In this document: in pieces, positions 1 through 13,222 of the stretch
Layout: each line of letters starts with the position of its first letter
Position numbering within the stretch: the first letter of the stretch is position 1
Source: Hyperoplus lanceolatus
Lineage: Eukaryota; Chordata; Actinopteri; Uranoscopiformes; Ammodytidae
Assembly: GCA_026929865.2 (NCBI GenBank)
Contig: CM049415.1
Location: 1,723,501 to 1,787,500, forward strand
DNA: 64,000 nucleotides
Reading direction: 5' to 3'
Translations under genes and position numbers: made by a program
Notes under the pieces: model-generated
The model's database searches: none
Seen by the model: the letters and a program-made list of their open reading frames with translations, nothing else
What the model was told of the DNA's origin: nothing

Positions 1-1920
1 ATAAAAGCTCACTTGTTTTATTTCTGTAAGTCGAGTCTGCGCTTCAATTATTCTGATTTAAATTAATAAATGTAAATGGGGCAAAAAGTACAATATTTTA
101 TTCTTGATAATAAAGTGAGTTTGACTTTTTGAATTTCTGAAACCTGATGGAGTAAAATTGTTATCTCTTAACCATACTAACATTAGACCAAGGTGTGTAT
201 GGGGAGAACTTGTGCTGTGATTTCAGCCTTTATTGTCATTGTGCTGTACAATTAAATTGGTGTGGCACTCACCATCCACAGTGCAAAAAGCAAAAACAGA
301 CAGCAAGATAATAAACCCATTTATAAATGACCCATTAATTCACAGTTGGTGACTTCTCACAGTAGCAGCGGTCTATCACTTAAGTCCATTTCACCTCAGG
401 TAAGTATTCAGAAAACAATACCGCTGACACGTTAAAAAAAACTGTTTGCGTTCCCCTCATTACACACTTCTAGCTTCCCCCGGTAATGACCTTCCCATGA
501 AGCAATGCACCATCTAGTGGTCAAACACAAAACTGCATAAGCCTATACATTCTCCAATCACATGATGTGTAATAAATAAAACAAAACAAAAGAGTTTCAT
601 CTTGGCTCCAACAAAGTTATAAAGTAGCATACAGTGGACGTATTCAGGTAAAGTAGGATGGTGAACAACTATGAGGGCCATGTGAGGTTCTTGCGCATGT
701 GCAGAAAAGTATTTACATCTTTAGCTGAACACATGAGCAGTGTTAGAAATTAAAGCAGCACAATTCCTTCTTCTTTGTATTTAATTTTTCATCTAACCTT
801 TTTTCAACCAGGACCCATTGACCTTACAAATCTGTTTTTCAAGTGTGTGCAGGCCATCCGACTTCTTCAACACCAAACTCCCAAAAAATATTTAACTTTG
901 GTCAACAAAACATTTAACCATAGAATGTATATTTCAGCTGAACACACTCAGTAACAATATACATTTGTTTTGTAGCGCCAAAAGTCCAAACAAAACATGA
1001 CAGAGGCAACATTTCAACCATTGAATTATCTAGGGCCATATACACAAAACATTTAATCTTAGTCTTAAGAGTGGGTGACGTCATGTTCATACCTTCTATG
1101 CCCACTGTGATTGGATGAGTCTTTAAGAGTGAATTTATGATGGAAACACTGAGATATCGTGTTGTGTCAATTTTTTTTTAAATATAAACGTAGGATAAGT
1201 GACACTGATTTATTATGACACCAAGAAAGATATAGGTTACTGATATAGGCTACTGCAGTGTTTCCCACACATTCTTCTATCGTGGTGCACCACCACAATT
1301 ACAAAAGCACATTTTCAATTTTTTTTAAACAATAGACTATGAGGTCAGCGACGAACTGGAAAAATAAAGCATTTAGAAACAAGAGGAAGGATACAGTAGA
1401 ATACATGCTGAAGGAAAAGGCCAGAGACGCGACTATAGCAGCGCACCTGTGGAAAGGAGAAGCGGCAAAGCTTCATATTAAACATATACTCGGGCACACA
1501 TGTAGGCTTATTTATTAGGACAGATATGAAAGCCAAACGTGGGACCAACAGTAAAGTTGTAGTGCAACGTAAACCAACAGCAACAGAGCAGCAAAAGAGC
1601 TACATTAAAAAGGTGGGGTAAGTAATCTCCCGCACTTTTTTTTATGTTTACACTAACCGCTGCTATAATTGACGCTCTAAGCCAGGCATTTTAGATCGCC
1701 GTTAGCAGAGCCAAGGCTGTGTGCCCACCAGACTTTTTTTTTCAGCCTGCACACACAACGGACAGGTAACGGATGTTCATTTATCCATTGTGTGTTATGT
1801 TACTTTTATCCTGCAAAGACTCCACTGAAGGTACGAACACACTACACACTGACCCGCGTCATGCGCGTCAACCTACGCGGGCGTTGAGTGCAGTGTGTTC
1901 GCTCCTTGAGAAGTGTCTCT
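1..1920. other. gene A 3' flank, no coding region recognised
   Basis: I see no supported gene. The short open frames here have no recognisable domain or splice context. A sequence reading CAGTGTTTCCCACACATT at about 1256-1273 resembles a hAT terminal repeat but I found no partner. A TTTATTGTCATTGTGC stretch near 230 resembles the 3' end of a fish retroelement read on the minus strand. Confidence 0.4.
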
Positions 1921-2480
1921 TTACAGAGAACACAGAGACACTGAGGAGCCAGGAGTGTGCTTAGCCCTGGACAAGGGCGTGGGTCTTGGCCCAAACCCAG
2001 CATACAGAGGCTCAGTGAATGTGGTGTTGAAGGTGTGGAGGTGGATCAGTGAGTCAGAGGAGACACTGTAGAAGGACAGAGAGCCAGCAGGACAGTCCAC
2101 ATACACTGCTACTCTGTTAGAGACAGAGGAGGAGGAGAGGGAAGTTCCTCGGTTATCGTGCCAAACAGAGTTACCATGAACATCAGAGCACCTCAGACTC
2201 CAGGACTGATCATTCTTTCCAAACAAACAGTCTTCACTGTCTCCTTTCCTTCTGATTCCTCTGTAACTCACTGATATATAAACTCTTTCGCTCCACTCGA
2301 CCTCCCAGTAACGGCGACCAGTCAGATCATTCCTGGACAACAGCTGAGGCCAATAGTCAAACCTTTCTGGATGATCAGGATATGACTGTTCCTCTTTCAC
2401 TAGTGTCATCTTCGTGTTGTTGTCGGACAGTTCGATCTTTCTGTTTACTGTGTTTGTGTCCAGTGTGAGTTCGCAGGAAT
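1921..2480 (-). CDS. gene A terminal exon: B30.2 (PRY-SPRY) domain
   Basis: The acceptor TCCATCAG precedes the exon and TAA ends it. The PRY part opens with [13 protein letters not shown] (LDP-type motif). The SPRY part shows RRYWEVEW (WEVE motif) and [11 protein letters not shown] (LDYE-type motif), ending in a PLYAGFGP stretch. The length (186 codons with the stop) fits a full B30.2 domain. This domain is the usual C-terminus of part of the fish NLR-C family and of TRIM proteins, where variable loops bind targets. Confidence 0.92.
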
Positions 2481-3525
2481 CTGATGGAGATAAAAAGACA
2501 CAACACAGCAGCAGTTATTACCAAATACATATATAATCCATAATATGCTAAGTGATTGACTCATGAGCTCATAGTTTGAAGATGAATGACATTTAAAATC
2601 AAACTTACACTTCCTCAGACCTGGTCTCAACCATTGGACTCCGCCAGGTTCCACCCTGAAAGGAGAAGGGGGGTCAGACCAGTACATCCTCTTTAAACAT
2701 GCAGTCATGAACATTGTTACATTAGCTTGTTGTCTCAAATGGGCCAGACAAAATGTTTGAGGCCTTCCTGTATTAGACTGAAGTCCCTTGAATACAGTAC
2801 ATGAACATGAAAATATCCAGCAAGCAGCACACAGCAGGAGATTGTCTGTTTGGGACGCATTAATTGATTGATTAATTGATTAATTTATTGTCTTTATTTC
2901 GAACATGTAAGCAATAAAACAAAGTTCAAATAGAATAGTAGTAGATGAATAAATAAAACAAAAGCAAAAACAGACTCACTTTCCACATGCTCGAAAGGGG
3001 GTGGGCGGAAGTAAAAAACTCAGTATCTAGTCCTACCCCTTTACAGATCAATTTAGCCTGGAGAGTTAGTATTATATTATTAACATGTCACAGCATTTGC
3101 ATAGGGAGAAGGGCAACTTCCGGCCAGCCTGAACCAACAGAAGCTTGCAGACCTGTTCATGGCTCCCCCTCCTCCGACTCAGACTTACGACTACAGGGCA
3201 AAGTGGGTAAAGTTCTGGTAAAGAATAACCCAGACATTTGTATTCACACTTACAGCCAGCGCACCCGGGTTAACCCTGGATAATTTCTGAGTCACAGTGC
3301 ATTATTGTCTGTGGCTGCAGCAACCTATTCATACCTGAGAGTGTCCAGTCTCCAGAGTGGATCCTTCTTAATGGCAGACAGCAGTTTCACACCTGTGTCA
3401 CCTGGGTGGTTGTAGCTCAGGTCAAGCATTCTCAGATGGGAGGGGTTTGAGTTCAGAGATGAGGCCAGAGAAGCACAGCCTTCACCTGTGATCAGACAAC
3501 CTGACAGCCTGCAGACACACAAAAC

Positions 3526-3562
<37 letters not shown>

Positions 3563-6500
3563 CTCTTTAAGCTTTTGTTTGTTTGTTTTTTTGTTCAGCT
3601 ACAAATTGCTCCAAATATTATACTTTAGAGCAAAACTTAGAATGAATGTAAACATCATCTGTGTGGTTTTTAAACAAACAAAAAAAGAGGACAAAAAGCA
3701 AAGCCTGACCTCAGAGTCTCCAGTTTGCAGTTAGGACTCTTTAGTCCAGCACACAGTCCCGTCACTCCTGAATCCTGCAGGTCGTTGTTACTCAGGTCCA
3801 GCTCTCTCAGGCAAGAGGACTGGGAGCTGAGAACTGAGGCCAGAGCTTCACAGCTTCCCTTTGAAAATGTACAGCCACTCAGTCTGGAGAGGAAATAAGT
3901 AACAAGATGACAAATAGCATATGTGTTAAAATGTGTCTGGATTCTGGATTTTTGGCGATAGACCTATATGTATTCTCTTCTCAATACTGGTTAAATCTGT
4001 GCTGTTTTCTTCCAAACATGACAGAGAACATATTTCATGTTGTACAATATGTGATTTTTAATTAAAACAAAATAATGGAATAATGAAAAATTTATGGATT
4101 TACTATAATGTCAAATTTGAAATACTGCAAGAACAGATCAATAAGTTCATTTTCACATTAGGAACGGTTGCCTCCATTCTGTCCTCAAGAACGATGTCCC
4201 CCCCTCCCTCATCAGCCTATCCTGTTCCATTCCCGAGCACACTTTAGAGCAACACTCCGATACAGCAGGTCGAGTTATGCACCTAGTTGATTTGCAATCG
4301 AGAAAAAGAGTGACTTTGGTCATTTAGCAACAAGTCTTTAAAGAAGTTAACGTTCCACCTTTTGTTATTTTGGAGGCGTTTTTTCATTGTATGATTGTCC
4401 TCTTGCCTGCCTTCATGTCTGTTAGAAAAATAAACTCTGATTTTTACACCTTTGTCCATAGTCATTTTTCCTTCATAAAAAGGCATTTTTACACGCATCT
4501 GACATGTCTTCATAAAAATGTGTTCAGAGGTAGAGATCAGTGTGTGCGGTGAGCATACAGAGAGACGGGCAGAATCAAGAAATGCCTTAGTAATGCTCAG
4601 CTGCTACTTGCTTTATCACAATGTAATACCTCTTCTCCGTTTTGGTACATTAGTGTTCACACTTGAATCGTACCATTCCGGGACAACCAAACCGTTCCCT
4701 AGAGTTTCAAATAGTCCTGTATTATAGGGGAATTCATGCTCGGAAGTGGCCTTTGGTCCCTAGTGTGAAAGCCCCCTGAGATACCCCAACTGTTTTGATT
4801 TATTTATTTATTTATTTATTAATTATTCTTTCGGACAATTCCACACAATACACAATATTCTCTTGCAAATATTCATATTTGCAATTAATTGGGGCTTTTG
4901 ATCTAGAAAAATAATGTTAAACTAACTGTAACTTGATCTGACCTGAGAGTTTCCAATGTAAAGTGTTGACTGTTCAATCCAGTAGAAAGCCACTTCACTC
5001 CTGAATCCTGCAGGTTGTTGTTACTCAGGTCCAGCTCTCTCAGACTGTTGCACTGGGAGCTGAGAACTGAGGACAGAGATTCACAGCTTCTCTCCGACAG
5101 GTTACAGCCACTCAAACTGGAGAGACAACAGCAAGAAATGATTTCATTTATTTTTCGTAAAGTTGAAAGAAAACAAGAGTATTTATTGATAAATAAATCC
5201 TACTTACAGAGCTTTGTTGGAGGCTTTGACCACTGGCAGCAGCCTCAGAAGAGCCTCCTCTGAAGCAGAGTATTTCTTCAGGTCAAACACGTCCAGATCT
5301 TCTCCTGATGACAGTAAGATGAAGACCAGAGCTGACCACTGAGCAGGAGACAGTTTGTCCGCGGAGAGACGTCCCGTTTTTAGCGACTGTTGAATGTGCT
5401 CCACTAGAGAACGGTCCTTCAGTTCATTCAGACAGTGGAACAGATTGATGCTTTGCTCTGCAGAGGGACATTCTTCAATCTTCTTCTTGATGTACTCTAT
5501 CACTACCTGAGTGGTCTGTGAGTTTCTTTCTGTCTGTGTCAGCAGACCTTCCAGAAGAACCTGATTGGTCGGCAGTGAAAGACCCAGGAGGAAGCGGAGG
5601 AACAAGTCCAGGTGTCCGTTTGGACTCTGTAAGGCCTTGTCAACTGCACTTTGGTAGAAGTGTGTCTCTGTAGATTCAAGGGATCTTGGTTGGTCATCAG
5701 ACATCAGATTGACTCCAGAGTTGACGAACGTCAGATGGACATGAAGAGCAGCGAGAAACTCCTGAACGCTCAGATGGACGAAGCAGAACACCTTGTCCTG
5801 GTACAGTCCTCTCTCCTCTTTAAAGATCTGTGTGAACACTCCTGAGTACACTGAGGCTTCTGTGATATCGATGCCACACTGTGTCAGGTCTGATTCATAG
5901 AAGATCAGAATTCCTTTCTGCAGCTGCTCAAAAGCCAGTTTTCCCAGAGACTCAATCATCTTCCTGCTCTCTGGACTCCAGTGTGGATCTGTCTCAGCTC
6001 CTCCATCATACTTGACGTTCTTCAGTATAGACTGAACCACCAGGAAGTGGATGTACATCTCAGTCAGGGTCTTGGGCAGCTCTCGTCCCTCTCCGGTCTT
6101 CAACACATCCTCCAGGACTGTAGCAGTGATCCAGCAGAAGACTGGGATGTGGCACATGATGTGGACACTCCGTGATGTCTTGATGTGGGAGATGATCCTT
6201 CTGGTTGGGTTCTTCTTTTTGAATCTCTTCCTGAAGTATTCTTCCTTCTGTGGGTCAGTGAACCCTCTGACCTCTGTAACCATGTCAATACAGTCAGGAG
6301 GGATCTGATTGGCTGCTGCAGGTCGTGTGGTTATCCAGAGGCGAGCAGAGGGAAGCAGTTTCCCCCTGATGAGGTTTGTTAGCAGCACATCCACTGAGGT
6401 GGACTCTGTAACATCAGTCAGGGTCTCATTGTTGTGGAAGTCCAGAGGGAGTCGACACTCATCCAGACCGTCAAAGATGAACACAACCTGGAACTCTTCA

Positions 6501-9500
6501 AAGCTGCAGATTCCTGCTGCTTTGGTTTCAGTGAAGAAGTGATGAACAAGTTCCACCAAGCTGAACTTTTTCTCTTTCAGCACATTCAGCTCTCTGAAAG
6601 TGAATGGAAATGTGAACTGAATGTCGTGGTTGGTTTTGTCTTCAGACCAGTCCAGAGTGAACTTCTGGGTTAAGACTGTTTTCCCAATGCCAGCCACTCC
6701 CTTCGTCATCACTGTTCTGATTGGTTTATCTCTTCCAGGTGAGGGTTTAAAGATGTCCTCATGTTTGATTGGTGTTTCTGGTCTGTCTGGTTTCCAGGAC
6801 GCCGTTTCAATCTGTCTGACCTCATGTTCATCATTGACCTCTCCAGTCCCTCCCTCTGTGATGTAGAGCTCTGTGTAGATCTGATTCAGAAGGGTTGGGT
6901 TTCCTGCTTTAGCGATCCCCTCAAACACACACTGGAACTTGTTCTTCAGGTTACATTTAAGTTTAAGCTGGCAAACTACAGCCGGAGGTCCTGTATAAAA
7001 ATACAAGAAATTAGACAAATAAGTTACTTACAACGTAATTAGTGCTGTCAAACGATTAAAATATTTAATCGCGATTAATCGCATTAATGTCATAGTTAAC
7101 TCGCGATTAATCGCACATTTTTATCTATTCTAGCCTAAATGTCCCTTGATTTCTTTTTGTCAAGTTATTTTTTTCTCATTTTAATGCTCTTATCACACCC
7201 ATTCTCTACACCCTTGTAATTCAATGTATTTCTTCTAAAATATCGTAATTTGCAATTCGGTGAAAATAGACAACAATGTAGATCCCCCCCCCCCCCCCCA
7301 CACACACACACCCCTAGAACAGCATACACAAACATAATTGGAACTTCCTTTTTTATTTAAAAACCAAACCATAAAACAACATAGGCTAGCCTATATAAAA
7401 CAAATTAGTATTAAGGCTAAATTAAACTGGTTGCTGCCTAAATGTTTTGGGAGTCTTTCATCCACGGCTTATTTCAGACTGTTTGTGGAGTGGACACACC
7501 ATACACTTGTGTGCTGGTATGCCCCTTCTGCAGCCGAGGCTTTAGTCGTCCTTCATAGCGAAGTGAAAATTAATGACTGGCAGCTGCCACTAACAAAAAT
7601 TGAGGTTTTGGTGGGGGCGCAGGGTTATAAGTAGGACTTTTGCAAGTGAAAAGCTTTCTTTTCTGTTCTTTTTCCACGTAGTTCCCGAGTCACACACGGA
7701 AGACTAGTGAAGGTTGCGCAGCTGAGCTAGGAAGTGCTAGGTTCCGGTTTCTGCTTCAAAATAAAAGTCAAAATTGACTTTTTGCCAGTTAAATGATTTT
7801 AATGTGAAGTTATGCTGTAGGACATGTTCCGGTTGACTTAACAGTAACTTAATGGCCATATGAATATTTTGTGGTGTTTCAGTTGTTCTAACATTACTAG
7901 TTGATGCAACAGCATGGGAAAAAACCACAACGTTTCTTAGGCCATGAAGAGCGTTAATCGCGTGATAAAAACTTGACGCCGTTAAAATGGGTTTGCGTTA
8001 ACACCGTTAATAACGCGTTAAACTGACAGCACTAAACGTAATACAATTCAATTCCTGTAAAGAATGCTTCTTAAGAATGCATGTGTTAACATATTTTCAT
8101 CCATTTCTTGCTGCATTAGTACACGACCCATTCCACCATCATGTTAAATCTTTAGAGAAATCCTTACTGATCTGCAGACGCTCAGCCAGCTCGTTCAACT
8201 TCCTTTTCCTCAGGAAGTTCACTGTGATCTTCAGAAATGCTTCTTGGTTGATTCTTCTCTGTTCTTTCTCCTCTCTGTCCAATCCCCCCTCATCCTCCCT
8301 CTGGCTCTCGAGGCATTCTGTTTTATCTGAACGCAGAGCTTTCTGGATCTTCTCAAGCTCGCTCTTTGCAAAAGTGTCGAAATCTTCCTTCAGCAGCTGG
8401 AACAGAATATTATATGAATAATATCAATGAAAGTAAGATCATGGAACCAAACATCAGAACCCTGTTGGGGGAACTGACAAACCACTGGTCAGAAAACTTC
8501 AGGAAGGGGATTAGCATTCCATCCATCCACCCTCAACCTTTCTAAGGCCAAATTAACCAGCTCTTTTCCAGGGATCCTAAGTGTTAACGTGTGAAGATAT
8601 TATCTATTCACCTAGTCCAGGCTCTCCCCCGTGGCCTCCTGCCAGCAACCAACCACACCAACTGGCTCCTTCCTACCAAAGGAGCAGTGGCTCTACTTTA
8701 AATTCTTCTGTTGAGTTCAACTGATTCCCATCCTAACTGTACACAGTGGTTCCCAATTTCCCTCTCCTGAGGTACCGGGCAATTTTCCAGAAGCACTTTG
8801 GTGCTGACCGAAAGTCTGACACGGCATAAGCTGCTGCCCTTGCTTTACCTGACCAGGCTATGTGGTAAACCAGACCACAAGGTGTTTGACCTCTAGGCCT
8901 AGCTCCAGATGGGGCCCCCAGACTTTGTCTGGGCAGGGTCTCTACTCCTCTTCCTCGGTTTATCATATCATTATAGTGAACCATTCTTAGTCGGGCCCCT
9001 CGCCTGAGACCACTTTGCCCCAGACAACACAGCTCTCAGGTTCATATGGACGCACAAACCTCTCCACCACAATAAGGTGATGGTTTCCAGAGAGGAGCAT
9101 GGACATTATTAAACAGAATATACACTCAACAAAAATATAAACGCACCACTTTTGTTTTTGCTCCCATTTTTCATGAGATGGACTTAAAGATCTAAAATTC
9201 ATTCCAGATACACAATTGTACCATTTCTCTCAAACATTGTTCACAAATCTGTCTAAATGTGTGATAGTGAGCACTTCTGCTTTGCTGAGATAATCCATCC
9301 CACCTCACAGGGGTGCCACATCAAGATGCTGATCTGACATCATGATTAGTGCACAGGTGTGCCTTAGACTGTCCACAATAAAAGGCCACCCTGAAATGTG
9401 CAGTTTTGTCTCACAGCAAAATGCCACAGATGCCACAAGCATTGAGGGAGCGTGCAATTGGCATGCTGACAGCAGGAATGTCAACCAGATCTGTTGCTCG

Positions 9501-10266
9501 TGCATTGAATGTTCATTTCTCCACCATAAGCCGTCTCCAGCAACTTCGCACAGCCATTGAAGAGGAGTGGACCAACATTCCACAGGCCACAATTGACAAT
9601 CTGATCAAATCTATGCAAAGAAGATGTGTTGCACTGCATGAGGCAAATGGTGGTCACACCAGATACTGACTGGTTCTGAGTCCCCAGACCCCCAATAAAG
9701 CAAAAAAATGCACATTTCAGAGTGGCCTTTTATTGTGGACAGTCTAAGGCGCACCTGTGCACTAATCATGATGTCAGATCAGCATCTTGATGTGGCACAC
9801 CTGTGAGGTGGGATCACTATCACACATTTAGACAGATTTGTGAACAATGTTTGAGAGAAATGGTACAATTGTGTATCTGGAATGAATTTTAGATCTTTAA
9901 GTCCATCTCATGAAAAATGGGAGCAAAAACAAAAGTGTTGCGTTTATATTTTTGTTGAGTGTATGTAAAAGTAGTTGCTGTACATATACAAACCATAAAT
10001 ATGTAGTCAAGGTCTGTTTGAGGCTTCTGGGCAGAATGACCACTAGGAACATCTGAGCTCTGCTGGTCGAACCTGTGGCGGAATGATTAAGAATTATTTG
10101 GTAACACTTTACAATAAGGTACACAACATTGTAGGAACTACTAAATAGATATGCATTACCTACTACTGTTTATTTTTTCAGTTTAATTTCGTATTTAAAA
10201 AAAAAGAATTTAACTTTTATTTTAAAAAGACATTTCGACTTTATTTTCAAAGTGCATGACACTCCT

Positions 10267-10337
<71 letters not shown>

Positions 10338-13128
10338 CTTTGTATTGGATCTAGGTCCACATCTCTTGCTAAACTTCTCCAAATAAAAATATAATGTGGT
10401 TTTAGAGAAATCCCAATGCTAATAAAACAACATCCTCTTGAGAGTGTGTATGTGTGTGTGTGTAAGTGACTGAGTGAGTGACCAGATGGCGCATTTACGC
10501 GATTAATGTTTCCAAAAGTAATTGGAGCGACTGTACTCATGTGCATATGTATAAGCTTTTTCTTCTGCCATATTATAATTAATAATTAATAATTGCTTGG
10601 ATTTATATAGCGCCTTTCATGATACTCAAAGCGCTTTACAGGGTTCCAGACAATTCGTTCACACACAGTCATACCGGTGGTGGTAAACTACCATAGTAGC
10701 CACAGCTGCCCTGGGGCAGACTGACAGAAGCGAGGCTGCCATTCAGCGCCATCGGCCCCTCCGACCACCACCTCAAACATACAGCAGTCATACACATTCA
10801 CACGAGGCAAGGTGGGTGAAGTGTCTTGCCCAGGGACACAACGACCATGACACAAGTGGCCGGGCTGGGATCGAACCGCCAACCCTAGGATCATTGGCCA
10901 ACCAGCTTAACCACCTGAGCCACAGTCGCCCCATATTCTTTTAACTTCAGCAGTTCTTGTTGTTTTAACAAACAGCATTTATCCTCTCACAGAAATATTG
11001 ACTGTGAGAAAATAAATGATAAGTGAAAACACTTACTTTGTGTCTGAGGGTCCAGGTTCACTACTGAAGTCTGGTTGCAGACGTTTGGACCGATCACTCT
11101 TCATAGACAGACAGCTGGAGAATACAGACTCTGCTCTGTCTTCCTCTTCCTCCATATTAACACTCATGTTCTGGACTTCAGCCAATCTGAAGTGAAAGGG
11201 TAAACAATTACTTTGAACTCAAAGTACAACTATCAAGACGAACAAGTGTGTTATAGTCACAGGCCAAACTAAAGGAAAGGGAGTGGCAATCTATTGTCAC
11301 ATTTAACTGTTTCATATGGTGGGGCTGTGGACGACGACGCTGCACACACATACAAATACTTGGTTGTTCGTTCCGCTGTCATTATTGCCTTCATTAATTT
11401 CTACAGTAGATTAATATCACTTTCTACAAGTTGTATTCAGATTGAAAAGGAGTATACATAAAGTTTGAGATTTTTACTTTGACAGTTTTATTACACCTAC
11501 ACATTGAAGTCATTTAAAAAAGGGTTTTCGTTTATTGATTTTTCCTAAATGATTTACTAACCAGTTACACCCGTAAATTATGAACTGATACAAGATGGCG
11601 TCCGCACACTCATAAAAAAAATGTACTTTGTAAATATTACTGTGATGTCTTTTACTGTGACATCACAGTAAAATTTACAAAGTACGTTTTTTAACCCTAT
11701 ATTTCTCTTTCTGTGATGTCACGAGAGAGAAATATAGGGTTAAAAAAAACACTCTTTCTGCCTTTTCTCAGGCTAGGATGAACCGATTTAAATTTTTTTT
11801 GCACATTTATACTACATAGGATCTCAGAATTCAATACACCTTCATATTCAAACCGGTGAAGTAGGCCTTTAAGTGTTTTGCTACAGAAATGAAATGAGAT
11901 TAATTTTAGTTTAAAACAGTATCTGCATTTATACCATGTAATCACCTGGTCAATGATCAAATTCCTTCGTGATTTTCTCTACTTATGACATCTATTGCAG
12001 CATGTCCGTCCTGGGAGAGGGATCCCTTACTCTGTCGACTCTCCCTGAGATTTCTTCAATTTTTTTTATTCCCGGTAAAGGGTTTTTACTGGGAGTTTTT
12101 TCTCAGCCGAGCTAAGGGTGTAAGGGCAGGGTGTCATATTGTATCATATTGTATGAAATGTAAAGCCCACTGAGACAAATGTGTTTGTGATTTTGGGCTA
12201 TACAAATAAAACTAAATAAAAACTGATTTGATAGTTCCACAACATGAATATTAATAATTTTATTATAGTATTTTGTTTCCGTTTTCAATTTATCCTCTTC
12301 CATCAGGTCAGTTTACATTAGAAAGTATCTTACCTTGTGGCTGAGGGTCCAGGTTCATTACTGAAGTTGGGAGGAGACTGTCTGGACCAGTCACTCTTCA
12401 TAGACGGACAGCTGGGGACTGGAGACTCTGCTCTGTCCTCCTCCATATTAACACTCATGTTCTGGGTTTCAGTCAATCTGAAGATAAACATTCATACAAT
12501 GAGTTTTGTATGAACTTCTTTTTAAATTTTGTTCTTTTTCTTCGGTCTTGCCATACTCTCTAAACTTTATCAGTTCTTGTTGTTTTATCAACAGAAGTCA
12601 TTTACTCACAGAAACACTGAATTAGTTAGAATCAGTTCACTTACGTTTTGTCTAAGGGTCCAGATTCATTACTGAAGTTGGGAGGAGACTGTTTTGACCA
12701 GTCACTCTTCACAGACAGACAGCTGGGGAATCCAGACTCTGCGTTGTCGTCCTCTTGCTCCATATTAACATTCCTCTTCTGGACTTCAGCCAATCTGATG
12801 TGAAACAGCAAACACTGACTGTGAGCTCAGAAAACCAGAAATACTTTGTATCCACAGATGAATAAAACTGTTGAGTTTATTCTTACATTTCTTTCAGCTA
12901 CAGTTCACAGGGAGAAACTGACAAAGAGGCTGTGACAGTGGAATAATACAAATGTTGTATAAACACTCACCCTGCCTCAGCCTTCAGTTTTCCTCTGTCT
13001 GCTCTGTCAACTCAAAATGTGGTCTGGACAAAGTGAACACTTTCACTTTCACTTTCAGAGGCTCCTCCCTGTTCTCATGTGGCTGCCCCCCACCCATCCT
13101 GTATTTACTGGAAATCACATGCTTATCT

Positions 13129-13222
<94 letters not shown>

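Noticed and set aside
1345..1548. Short minus-strand frame downstream of gene A
   Set aside because: No recognisable motif, no splice-site support, and it lies past the B30.2 stop codon.
7338..7634. 98-residue frame inside the 7040 hAT element
   Set aside because: It has no transposase motif and no splice context; the element is non-autonomous filler.
8168..11186. Initial impression that gene A is broken between the acidic repeats and the helical exon
   Set aside because: Direct joining gives a stop codon, but a 79-nt exon at 9994-10072 with good splice sites restores the frame and has the expected DLDYIFM ending.
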